Shown: one piece after another, positions 46,835-56,367 of the stretch | How positions within the stretch are numbered: the first letter of the stretch is position 1 | How the letters are laid out: each line of letters begins with the position of its first letter | NCBI GenBank assembly: GCA_963741305.1 | Contig: CAVUHL010000003.1 | Coordinates: forward strand, 2,356,001 to 2,420,000 | Reading direction: 5' to 3' | DNA length: 64,000 nt | Source of the DNA: DATMER01 sp963741305 | GTDB taxonomy: Bacteria; Acidobacteriota; Thermoanaerobaculia; Multivoradales; UBA5704 | Notes under the pieces: generated by a model | Seen by the model: only the letters and a program-made list of their open reading frames with translations | The model's database searches: none | What the model was told of the DNA's origin: nothing | Translations under genes and position numbers: made by a program

Positions 46835-47827
46835 TCAAAATCTGTAGGACAGCCCGGTCAGCAGGATGTAGTCCGGGAAGGTGGCATCCCCCTCGCGGCC
46901 GGAGTACGGGTTCGGCTCGCGGTTGCGGTAGAAGCCGATCGGCACGTTGAGCGACCAGGTCGAGCTGCCCTTCGAGTAGGCGATGCCCGGCTCGATGAAC
47001 ATCTCGTGGCCCGGCCGGCGCCAGCCGTGGCTGTCGCCGATCAGGTCGTAGCGCGGCAGCCCCTCGATCCGGTACGCGAGGCTGGCGCCCAGCCCCGTCT
47101 TGCCGATCGGCACCACGGCCCCCATCCGTACCAGGAACTGATCGGGCACCGAGTTCACGAGGATGCCCTCCTGGGCGAAAGCCGGGTTCGCGACCCCCAG
47201 GCCCACGAGGATCGACGGCGTGCCGTTGGTGTCCCGCGGGTTCGACAGATAGGTGCCGGAGGCGAACAGGGTGGCCTTGCTGTACTGCTTGAAAGCCTGG
47301 AGGTCGAACAGGATGCCCCAGCCGCCATCGCCCAGCTGCACCGACTGGTCCACTGCCTTGACCGCCCTGTTGGTGCCGTCGATGTTCCTGTACTCCTGAG
47401 TGATGTCGTACTCGCCGGTGGGCGCCTTGACCCCCAGCCCCAGGGAGACGTTGTGCCGGCTCTCGGGAGCGAACACCCAGTAGCGGCCCGTCAGGCTGAT
47501 GTCGCCCAGCCCGCTCGCCTCCTGCTTCTCGCGGGGGCCCGGCACCGGCCGGATCGGCGTGGGCACGGCCCAGGACGCCTTCACCAGGGGCACGCCCAGA
47601 GCAAAGCTCAGGCGGTCCGTTGCCGTGTAGGAGAGGCCGATGTCGAGCGCCTGCTGCGTGTTTTCGACAAAGGTCTGCTCCCGGTCGCGGACGCGCTGGT
47701 GCTCGGTGCCGCTGTAGTGATCGTCAGACTCCAGGCCGCGATAGGAGAGGCTCAGGTGCCAGTCACCCTTGGTGGGGACCAGCTTGCTTGCCGCGCCAAA
47801 CACGGGCGCGGTCTGGCGTATGAGCAC
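46835..47827 (-). CDS. Outer-membrane beta-barrel protein, mature part
   Basis: A 330-codon frame starting at GTG 47827. The product is rich in alternating beta strands (LSLSYRGLESDD, ALDIGLSYTATDRLSFALGV, HNVSLGLGVKAPTG) and ends in YILLTGLSYRF, a C-terminal Phe typical of BAM substrates, so it is a barrel of about 12 strands, perhaps of the MetA-pathway/transporter-like group. It lacks a signal peptide of its own. A complete signal peptide is encoded in the same frame directly upstream and is separated only by one TGA codon (47828-47830). See the adjoining entry. Confidence 0.7.
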   Translation of the reverse strand: MLIRQTAPVFGAASKLVPTKGDWHLSLSYRGLESDDHYSGTEHQRVRDREQTFVENTQQALDIGLSYTATDRLSFALGVPLVKASWAVPTPIRPVPGPREKQEASGLGDISLTGRYWVFAPESRHNVSLGLGVKAPTGEYDITQEYRNIDGTNRAVKAVDQSVQLGDGGWGILFDLQAFKQYSKATLFASGTYLSNPRDTNGTPSILVGLGVANPAFAQEGILVNSVPDQFLVRMGAVVPIGKTGLGASLAYRIEGLPRYDLIGDSHGWRRPGHEMFIEPGIAYSKGSSTWSLNVPIGFYRNREPNPYSGREGDATFPDYILLTGLSYRF

Positions 47828-47917
47828 TCAGCCCTGGCCGGCGGCCGGACGGGAGACCGTCAGGCCGAAAGCCAGGGAAGCTGCAACTGTGAGGACCGGC
47901 AGCAAACGTCGTGACAT
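47828..47917 (-). other. Signal-peptide ORF ending in an in-frame UGA
   Basis: From ATG 47917 (AGGGGG about 8-13 nt upstream) 29 codons encode a signal peptide: MSRR, a hydrophobic core LLPVLTVAASLAFGLTV and a cleavage region RPAAGQG. Then TGA at 47828-47830, and the frame continues without a break as the beta-barrel protein. The natural gene is therefore 46835-47917 with one stop codon at the signal/mature junction. Confidence 0.7.
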
Positions 47918-47953
47918 TTCATGAACCCCCTGAATTGAGGGGCGCATTCTACC

Positions 47954-49132
47954 CTATGGATTGGCCGAAAGCACCCGGGCGAGGATGCCGTCCGGCCCAT
48001 TCCAGACCACGACGACCGGGCCGCGGCGGGAGGCGGCGATCGCCGGGGCGAACTGGTCGCCCGCGGCCGTGACGTTGACCAGAAAGTCCTGGGTGCGCGG
48101 ATTTCCAATGTTGTTGAAAGCGCGTCCGAAGATGCCCTTGCCGTCTCCATCCCGTCCGTCGGGATCGACCCAGACGATGACGAAGCTGCCGCCGGCCTGC
48201 AGGGCGACCGCCGGGTCCGCCTGGTACCGCGCCGAATCCTCGCTGACCGTCACGACCTCTCCCCGGGGCGTCCCGTTCGGAGAGAACCGTTGGGCGAAGA
48301 GCTCGAAGCTCACAAAGGCGGCGACCAGGCTGCCGTCCTTGCCCATGGCCAGGGACTGCTCATGGCTGTGCAGGCCGCCACAGCCTCCGTCCAGGCTGAG
48401 CAGGCTGCTGCGCGCGCTGGCTCCAGGGGGAACCCGCGCCAGGAAGCTCTGGGTGCAGATCCCGAAATAGCGCACCAGCGCGCTGAGGGTGCCATCGGGT
48501 GCCAGGGCCACGCTTGCCGGATAAGCATGGTTCCCGTCGTCCCCGGGAGGGCCGGCGGGGCTCGCCTCGAGGACGATGACCTCCGGCGTCACGGGGGTTC
48601 CCTGGGCCGAGAAGATCCGGGCCGCGGCCTCGGTGAAGCCCTGCTCCCAGGGAGCGGATGCGAGGATCTCCGCTTCCCAGGCGACCGCGAAGCGGCCGTC
48701 TGCTCCGATGGCGATCACGGGCTCGAACCGGTTCTGGCCGCTGGGCACATTGGCCTGGATCAGCTTCCCCCGCGACTTGCCGTTAGCAGTGAAGCGGCGG
48801 ACGTAAATGCTCGTGGGCAGCGTCCATCCCGTCCATGCCACGAGGAAGGTGCCGTCCCGATCGGCTGCGACATGGTTGACGGTCCCGGTCAGCTTGAGGG
48901 AGACCTCGCCGCCGGCCGGCCTACCCTGGCGGTCAAAGATGCGGGCCCGGGCGCCGCCGTCCCCGTTCCAGACGACCACGAACCGGCCATCCGGGAAGGC
49001 GGCGACCGACGGGTTGGACCCCGTGGCGCTGACCTGGATCTCCGGTCCTCTCGGTATTGGCGGACCAGCAGCGGCGGCGGGCAGGGAGACGAGAGCGAGA
49101 AGGGGGATTGCGAGCAGGACTCTGCTGTTCAT
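47954..49132 (-). CDS. Secreted repeat protein, propeller-like
   Basis: A 392-residue exported protein with a signal peptide (about 1-22, ending AAAAG). The body has recurrent segments of the form FVVVWxxDG and IFGRxF (FPDGRFVVVWNGDGG, SFVIVWVDPDGRDGDGKGIF, GPVVVVWNGPDG), known from secreted propeller-like proteins of Acidobacteria and Myxobacteria. No catalytic residues are recognised. The start region borders array C. Downstream, after 36 bp, comes the signal peptide of the barrel protein on the same strand, so the two may be cotranscribed. Confidence 0.72.
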   Translation of the reverse strand: MNSRVLLAIPLLALVSLPAAAAGPPIPRGPEIQVSATGSNPSVAAFPDGRFVVVWNGDGGARARIFDRQGRPAGGEVSLKLTGTVNHVAADRDGTFLVAWTGWTLPTSIYVRRFTANGKSRGKLIQANVPSGQNRFEPVIAIGADGRFAVAWEAEILASAPWEQGFTEAAARIFSAQGTPVTPEVIVLEASPAGPPGDDGNHAYPASVALAPDGTLSALVRYFGICTQSFLARVPPGASARSSLLSLDGGCGGLHSHEQSLAMGKDGSLVAAFVSFELFAQRFSPNGTPRGEVVTVSEDSARYQADPAVALQAGGSFVIVWVDPDGRDGDGKGIFGRAFNNIGNPRTQDFLVNVTAAGDQFAPAIAASRRGPVVVVWNGPDGILARVLSANP

Positions 49133-49198
49133 GCTGTCCTCCCAGGGATCATGAGACTACCAGACCCCAGGAGGAGGTCCCCGGTTTACTCAGGGGAT

Positions 49199-49491
49199 GC
49201 TCCCTCCCCTCATGCTTTTGGAGCAACTACCTATTCCTGAGAGACAATTTCCCTTGAATTAGGAGCATCCGAGCCGGTCGCGCGAGCTCAGTCAGATGAT
49301 TATGCTCCGAATGAGTGAGTACCAGGCTCCGACGTGAATAGTTTTGCTCCGAAACCAGGCCAGGATGCTCCCAAGACGAGATTGGCAGCATTTCTCCCCA
49401 AGGATTATGCTCCTAAAACGCTTGTACTCGGAGCATAATCATGGGCCAAGAAGGCTCAACCTGGGTTTTCGGAGCATCGTGGGCGCTAGCC
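49199..49491. repeat. 21-bp-period array C, GCTCC/GGAGC core in both orientations
   Basis: Fourteen units start at 49199, 220, 241, 262, 283, 304, 326, 346, 367, 388, 409, 430, 451 and 471. Spacing is 21 bp, with only one 22 and two 20. Direct units begin GCTCC (199, 304, 326, 346, 367, 409), usually extended to ATGCTCCGAA; inverted units begin GGAGCA (220, 262, 430, 471). Units at 241, 283, 388 and 451 are degenerate. The position of the pentamer stays in register whichever strand it is on. The region is notably less GC-rich than its surroundings. The 49133-49522 interval has no supportable gene. Confidence 0.8.
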
Positions 49492-49522
49492 ACGGCGCGC
49501 AAGGGGGCGTACTCTTCCGGCC

Positions 49523-50194
49523 ATGAGAGACTTTCAGAGGCTGATGTGTGTTGGGGCGGCTTTCCTGCTCGTGGCTGGATTCGTGACGCCGGGCCAAGGG
49601 CAGGCTGCCGACTCGAAGTCAAGAATCCAGGAGCTGATGCAGCGCGAGATCGCGCTCGAGGAAGCCGGCCTTTGGCGTAGCGCGATCGACATGAGCAAGA
49701 ATATCCTGGACTTGGATCCCAAGAACGCCGCTGCAATGAATACCATCGCTGGCCTGCATGGGACTCTTGGCGAGTATCAGGAAGAAGTGACCTGGGCACT
49801 CAAGGCTCTGGCAATCGATCCCCTCTTCGAGCTTGCGCACGTCAACCATGGCAACGGCCTGGCAGCTTTGGGGCGCAACGAAGAGGCGCGGGCTGCCTTC
49901 AACAAAGCAGCAGAGCTCGCGCCCAAAGACCCACTTCCGGTCTACAGCCTGGGGTTTCTGGCCGAGAACGAAGGAAAGCTGGAGCTTGCCTTGAGCTACT
50001 ACGAGCGGTCAGTGGTGCTTGACGCGCGGTTCGAGAACGGCTACTTCAACAAGGCCGCAGCCCTGGCGAACCTGAAGAGGTTCGACGAGGCTGCCGCCAC
50101 GCTCAAGAAGTTGTTGGAGATCAATCCGGATCTTGACGACGCCAAGCAGATGCTGCAACAAATCGAAAAGGAGAAGCCCTCCAACCCGCGCTAA
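49523..50194 (+). CDS. Exported TPR protein
   Basis: A 223-residue protein with a signal peptide (about 1-28, core VGAAFLLVAGFV) and four to five TPRs (NILDLDPKNAAAMNTIAGLH, AHVNHGNGLAALGRNEEARA, PVYSLGFLAENEGKLELALS, GYFNKAAALANLKRFDEAAA). It is a periplasmic scaffold by inference. No clear ribosome binding site is seen, and its promoter would lie in or next to array C. It converges with the mutase large-subunit gene, 23 bp apart. Confidence 0.8.
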   Translation: MRDFQRLMCVGAAFLLVAGFVTPGQGQAADSKSRIQELMQREIALEEAGLWRSAIDMSKNILDLDPKNAAAMNTIAGLHGTLGEYQEEVTWALKALAIDPLFELAHVNHGNGLAALGRNEEARAAFNKAAELAPKDPLPVYSLGFLAENEGKLELALSYYERSVVLDARFENGYFNKAAALANLKRFDEAAATLKKLLEINPDLDDAKQMLQQIEKEKPSNPR

Positions 50195-50217
50195 CCCGGT
50201 GGAGGCGGTGAGCATTA

Positions 50218-51957
<1,740 letters not shown>

Positions 51958-51999
51958 TCAGGGCTCCTTTCGGGAGGGCACGGGTCGTCGAGCCCGCAA

Positions 52000-52005
52000 A
52001 TTATA
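52000..52005 (-). promoter_or_regulatory. -10 box for the mutase large-subunit gene
   Basis: TATAAT on the minus strand, about 43 nt before the ATG at 51957; no convincing -35. The plus-strand parvulin gene could use TACACT at 52023-52028 in the same gap. Confidence 0.5.
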
Positions 52006-52131
52006 ACCGACCCTTACTTTGGTACACTTCCCCGGGCCGGCGAATAAAGTCCGTTTCGCTCCGGTTGAAGCCCACTAAGCTCAGGGTCCGCGGCCGCGGG
52101 CCCCTCACTCACCCGAACAAGGAACCGATCC

Positions 52132-53271
52132 ATGACGAGACGCTCCCGCTTTCCGCAATTCCTCGCCCTTTCGTTCGCCCTGCTCCTGACCGGCCTCATG
52201 GCCTGCAACAAGGGCGCCGAGGATGGCGAGGCCGCCGAGACCCCGGGCCAGGAGGGTACCCCGGCGGCTAGCGCCGCTCCGGGCGCAAGCGGTACCGCAA
52301 CCGCTCCGGGCCAGCTCGGGGCCCTTCCCGGCGCAGCCCCGGCCAAGCCGGCGGATACGTCCAAGATGCCGGACGTGGTCGCGCAGATCAACGGCAAGAA
52401 GATCACCAAGGGTGAGCTGATCCAGCAGGCCAGGCAGATGCAGGCCCAGATGGCTCAGACCAGCCGCGGCCAGCAGGTGCCCTCGCTCGACGACGCCTTC
52501 TACAAGCAGGTCCTCGAGGGCCTGGTCGCCCAGACGCTGCTCATCGAGGACGCCAAGCGCCAGGGAGTGCAGGTGAGCGACGACGAGCTCAAGCCCCAGT
52601 TGGCGGCGCTGCGCGGCCGCTTCCCCGACGAGGCCGCCTACAAGAAGGCCCTCGAGCAGGAGGGGCTGACCGAAAAGCAGCTGCACGAGAAGCTGCGCCA
52701 GGAGGCCGTCATCCAGAAGTACGTGGGCACCAAGATCCTCAACGAGGTCTCGGTGACGGATCAGGCGGCGCGCGAGTTCTACGACAAGAACATGGACAAG
52801 ATGCAGCGGCCCGAGCGCGCCCACCTGCGGCACATCCTCATCCGGGTGGAGCCGACGGCCGCCGCCGCGGACAAGGAAAAGGCCAAGGACAAGGCCGAGG
52901 ACATCCTCAAGAGGATCCAGGGCGGCGAGGACTTCGCCAAGCTCGCGGCCGAGAATTCGGACGATCCCGGCTCAAAGACGCGCGGCGGCGACCTCTCCTG
53001 GATGGCCCGCGGCCAGACCGGCCAGGCCGGCTCCCCCTTCGAAAAGGCTGCCTTCGCCCTGACCAAGCCGAACGAGCTGAGCAGCGTCGTGGAGACCCAG
53101 TTCGGCTACCACATCATCCAGCTCGTCGAGCATGAGGCCGCCAGCGCCGTCCCCTTCGAGGAGGCCAGGCCCCGCATCACCCAGATGCTTCAGCAGCGCC
53201 AGGTCGGCGAGCGCCTCCAGGCCCGCGTCGAGGACCTCAAGAAGAAGGGCAAGGTCGAGACCTTCATGTAG
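52132..53271 (+). CDS. Parvulin-type peptidyl-prolyl isomerase lipoprotein
   Basis: A 379-residue lipoprotein (lipobox LMAC, about residues 22-25) followed by an Ala/Gly/Pro tether of about 50 residues. A SurA_N-like helical chaperone domain spans about 80-220 (VVAQINGKKITKGELIQQ, LIEDAKRQGVQVSDDEL). A rotamase domain spans about 230-345 (ERAHLRHILIRVEPTA, GGDLSWMARGQ, TQFGYHIIQL), then a helical end. It should help fold envelope and outer-membrane proteins. AAGGAA lies about 10 nt before the ATG. Confidence 0.92.
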   Translation: MTRRSRFPQFLALSFALLLTGLMACNKGAEDGEAAETPGQEGTPAASAAPGASGTATAPGQLGALPGAAPAKPADTSKMPDVVAQINGKKITKGELIQQARQMQAQMAQTSRGQQVPSLDDAFYKQVLEGLVAQTLLIEDAKRQGVQVSDDELKPQLAALRGRFPDEAAYKKALEQEGLTEKQLHEKLRQEAVIQKYVGTKILNEVSVTDQAAREFYDKNMDKMQRPERAHLRHILIRVEPTAAAADKEKAKDKAEDILKRIQGGEDFAKLAAENSDDPGSKTRGGDLSWMARGQTGQAGSPFEKAAFALTKPNELSSVVETQFGYHIIQLVEHEAASAVPFEEARPRITQMLQQRQVGERLQARVEDLKKKGKVETFM

Positions 53272-53285
53272 GTACGCGTCTTGCT

Positions 53286-53333
53286 ATAGATCCGACCCGT
53301 TCAGGATTTTCCAAGGACGGGTCAATCTATTTT
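53286..53333 (+). terminator. Extended hairpin after the parvulin gene
   Basis: ATAGAT (53286-53291) pairs with ATCTAT (53325-53330) and GACCCGT (53294-53300) with ACGGGTC (53317-53323), followed by TTT. The T-run overlaps the presumed TTG start of the next gene. Confidence 0.65.
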
Positions 53334-54384
53334 GCTGCCAGGCTCCCACCACGATGTCATCCGCGCGGCCGCGACTGGCCTGGGGGCGATCCTCGTCACG
53401 GGAGCCACGGGTTTTACCGGGGGGCACCTGGTGCGCCGCCTCCGGAAGCTCGGCCACCAAGTCCGCGCCTTCGTCCGCCCCGGCTCCAACGTGCAGCCTC
53501 TCCTGGATCAGGGAGTCGAGATCTTCGAGGGGGACCTCACAAAGCCCCAGGACATGGCGCGAGCGGCTGAGGGCATTGGAAAAATTTTCCATATCGCCGC
53601 TGTCTTCCGTACAGCCGGGCATCCTGACTCCTACTATTACGACATCAACGTCGGCGGCACCGAGAACGTCCTGAGGGCGGCACGCCTGCAGGGGGTGGAG
53701 CGGGTCGTCCACTGCAGCACCATCGGTGTCCATGGCGATGTTAGCGAGGTGCCCTCGACCGAGGAATCCCCCTACAACCCGGGCGACATCTACCAGATCA
53801 CCAAGCTGGCCGGGGAGCAGGTTGCCCGGGACGCCTTCGCCGATGGCCTGCAGGGTACGGTCGTGCGGCCTGCCTCCATCTATGGTCCGGGCGATCTGCG
53901 CATGCTGAAGCTCTTCCGTATGGTCCACAACGGCCGGTTCCGCATGTTCGGCTCCGGCGAAGTCTTCTTTCACATGGTCTACATCGACGACCTGGTCGAC
54001 GGCATGCTCCTCTGCGCCGAAAAGCCCGAAGCCCTGGGCCAGGTCTTCATCATGGCGGGGCCGCGCTACATCACTCTTGACGAGGTGGTATCCCTCGTTG
54101 CGGAGGCCGTCGGCGTTCCGCCTCCGAAGGGCAAGCTCCCCCTTTGGCCACTGATGATGGCGGCGGCGGCATGCGAAGCCGTTTGCAAGCCCCTGCGTGT
54201 GGAGCCGCCTCTCTACCGGCGCCGCGCCGACTTTTTCCGCAACAACCGGGCGTTCTCCTGCGAAAAGGCCCGCACCACTCTGGGCTACGAGCCTCGCATC
54301 GCTCCGAGGGAAGGCATCCTGCGGACCGCCCGGTGGTACTTCGAGAACGGCTACCTGGGCGAGTTGGCCCAGCGGGCCTCCTAG
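53332..54384 (+). CDS. NAD-dependent epimerase/dehydratase, extended SDR
   Basis: A protein of up to 350 residues of the extended short-chain dehydrogenase family, close in layout to hopanoid-associated sugar epimerase (HpnA-like) and dihydroflavonol-reductase-like enzymes. The Rossmann motif is VTGATGFTGGHLVRRL, then VHCSTIG with the catalytic Ser/Thr, and YQITKLAGEQ with the YxxxK pair. No ATG fits: the listed TTG at 53332 lies on the T-run of a terminator hairpin, and a CTG at 53377 just before the Rossmann strand is an alternative. It is followed 2 bp later by a TylF-like methyltransferase gene. Confidence 0.82.
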   Translation: MLPGSHHDVIRAAATGLGAILVTGATGFTGGHLVRRLRKLGHQVRAFVRPGSNVQPLLDQGVEIFEGDLTKPQDMARAAEGIGKIFHIAAVFRTAGHPDSYYYDINVGGTENVLRAARLQGVERVVHCSTIGVHGDVSEVPSTEESPYNPGDIYQITKLAGEQVARDAFADGLQGTVVRPASIYGPGDLRMLKLFRMVHNGRFRMFGSGEVFFHMVYIDDLVDGMLLCAEKPEALGQVFIMAGPRYITLDEVVSLVAEAVGVPPPKGKLPLWPLMMAAAACEAVCKPLRVEPPLYRRRADFFRNNRAFSCEKARTTLGYEPRIAPREGILRTARWYFENGYLGELAQRAS

Positions 54385-54386
54385 GG

Positions 54387-55139
54387 ATGCGGCCCAAGAA
54401 GCTGATCGAGAAGGCGTTGCGCCGGACGCCCCCTCTCTATCGCCTCGCCTCCCGGATCTACCATCGGATGAACGGCTCCTTCCGGACCCTGAGCCCGGGA
54501 GCGCCCGGCGCGATCGCCAGGGCCTTTGAGCTCATGAAAGAGCGCGGCCAGGATGGGGACTACTACGAGTTCGGGGTCTTCCGCGGCTATACCTTCCTCA
54601 GCGCGCAGCAGACCTGCAACCGGCTCGGCCTGAACGAGACGCGCTTCTGGGGCTTCGACTCGTTCCAGGGATTGCCGCGGGTCGAGGGGATCGACGAGGG
54701 CGAGGGGGAGTTCTTCGAGGGTCAGTTCGCCTGCGGCAAGGACGAAGTCATCGGCAACCTGAGCTCGCATGGCATGGACTGGTCCCGGGCCGAGCTGATC
54801 GAGGGCTTCTTCAGCGACTCGCTGACCGAGGAGCTCAAGCGCAACCGGCCGATGCGTCCGGCCGCGGTGGTCGTCCTCGACTGCGACCTGTACTCCTCGA
54901 CCCAGGAGGCGCTCGCCTGGATCAAGAACCTCCTGAGCCCCACCACCGTCCTGCTCTTCGACGACTGGCACTCCTATGGCGGTGCAACCGACCGCGGCCA
55001 GCCTCTGGCCTTCCAGGAGTTCCTCGAAGCGCACCCGGAATTCCGGGCTGAAGAGGGCTGGGAGTTCGCGAACAACGGGAAGACGTTCGTGGTCAGGAGA
55101 GCCCCAGCTCCCCCTGGTCTCCTTCCACCATGCGGGTGA
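54387..55139 (+). CDS. TylF/macrocin-O-methyltransferase-like protein
   Basis: A 250-residue class I methyltransferase of the TylF type. Motifs are YYEFGVFRGYTFLSAQ, FWGFDSFQGLP, IEGFFSDSL, VVLDCDLYSSTQEAL and LFDDWHSYGG (metal/acceptor region). Relatives O-methylate sugars. Directly after the sugar epimerase gene, it probably modifies the same glycan. The ATG at 54387 is 2 bp past the epimerase stop. Its end overlaps the convergent rmuC gene by 47 bp. Confidence 0.83.
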   Translation: MRPKKLIEKALRRTPPLYRLASRIYHRMNGSFRTLSPGAPGAIARAFELMKERGQDGDYYEFGVFRGYTFLSAQQTCNRLGLNETRFWGFDSFQGLPRVEGIDEGEGEFFEGQFACGKDEVIGNLSSHGMDWSRAELIEGFFSDSLTEELKRNRPMRPAAVVVLDCDLYSSTQEALAWIKNLLSPTTVLLFDDWHSYGGATDRGQPLAFQEFLEAHPEFRAEEGWEFANNGKTFVVRRAPAPPGLLPPCG

Positions 55140-56337
55140 CCTTGTCGATCTGATCGAGGATCTCGATCTCCTCTCCTCCGGCAGCCCCGAGATCGCGGAA
55201 ACGGCGGGCGGCGGGGAGAACCCGCCCTTCGAGCGAGCCCACGGCACGGTTGTAGGCCTCCACGCTCTGGTCCAGACCGCGCTTCACCACAACCATGTGG
55301 GCGGCGAAGGTGCGCAGCCGTTCGTACAAGCTCTTCCCGAGATCGCTGATCTGGCGGGCGTTCTCCTCCACCTGCGCTTGGCGCCAGCCGTAGGCCACGG
55401 CCCGCAGCAGCGCGATCAGGGTCGTAGGGGTGGCGAGGATCACCCGCTGCTCCACTCCGTACTCGATCAGACCGGGATCCTGCTCAAGGGCTGCGCTGAA
55501 GAAGGTCTCGCCGGGGAGGAACAGCACCACGAACTCGGGCGCGGGCTCGAACTGCGCCCAGTAGCTCTTCGCCGACAGCTTCTGCAGGTGGGTACGGATC
55601 TGGCGGGCGTGATTGCGCAGATGATTCCGGCGGGAGTCCTCGTCGCAGGCTTCGAGGGAATCGAGGTAGGCGTCGAGCGGCGCCTTGGCGTCGATGACCA
55701 CGTTCTTGGAGCTTGGCAGCCGGATGACCAGGTCGGGGCGCTGCCGGCCATCGTCGGTCTCCGTGGTCACCTGGGTCGAGAAGTCGCAATAGGCGACCAT
55801 ACCGGCCATCTCCACGACCCGCTGGAGCTGGATTTCCCCCCACCGTCCGCGCGCCGCGGGAGCCCGCAGCGCTCCGACCAGCTTGACCGTCTCGCGCTCC
55901 AGGTTGGCCTGGGCCGAGGCCAGCCCCTTCAGGTGCTCGGTAAGGTTGCTGTAGGCCACGGCGCGCGCGGTCTCGATGTCCTGGATCTTCTGGTCGACCT
56001 TCTCCAGGGACTCGCGCAGCGGCTTGACCAGGTCGCCGATCGCCTGCTGGCGCAGTTCCAGGTCCCCCTTGGCGGTCTCCTGGAACTTCTCCAAGGTCGC
56101 CTTGGCCAAGTGGAGGAAACTTTGATTGTTGTTCTGGAGCGCCTCGGACGACATCGCCTTGAAGGCGTCGGAGAGCCTGGCCTGGGCGTCCTCGAGGAGC
56201 CTCAGCCTCTCCACGGCGGCCTCGCGCTCCTTCTCGATCGTGGTCCGCAGCCGCATCGCTTCCGGCCGCATCAGGAGCCAGACGAGGCCGCCCCCCAGAA
56301 GGAAGGCAATCAGCAGCGGGAGAAAAGGGAGGTCCAC
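55093..56337 (-). CDS. rmuC: DNA recombination protein RmuC
   Basis: A 414-residue RmuC. An N-terminal membrane helix (FLPLLIAFLLGGGLVWLLM) is followed by a coiled coil of about 130 residues and the nuclease-like RmuC core (RWGEIQLQRVVEMAGM, RPDLVIRLPSSKNVVIDAKAPLDAYL). It restrains DNA inversions and has a PD-(D/E)XK-like fold. The last 47 bp overlap the TylF-like gene on the other strand. Confidence 0.9.
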   Translation of the reverse strand: MDLPFLPLLIAFLLGGGLVWLLMRPEAMRLRTTIEKEREAAVERLRLLEDAQARLSDAFKAMSSEALQNNNQSFLHLAKATLEKFQETAKGDLELRQQAIGDLVKPLRESLEKVDQKIQDIETARAVAYSNLTEHLKGLASAQANLERETVKLVGALRAPAARGRWGEIQLQRVVEMAGMVAYCDFSTQVTTETDDGRQRPDLVIRLPSSKNVVIDAKAPLDAYLDSLEACDEDSRRNHLRNHARQIRTHLQKLSAKSYWAQFEPAPEFVVLFLPGETFFSAALEQDPGLIEYGVEQRVILATPTTLIALLRAVAYGWRQAQVEENARQISDLGKSLYERLRTFAAHMVVVKRGLDQSVEAYNRAVGSLEGRVLPAARRFRDLGAAGGEEIEILDQIDKVTRMVEGDQGELGLS

Positions 56338-56367
56338 TGGCGGAAGTATAAAGGACTTCCGCCTCTC

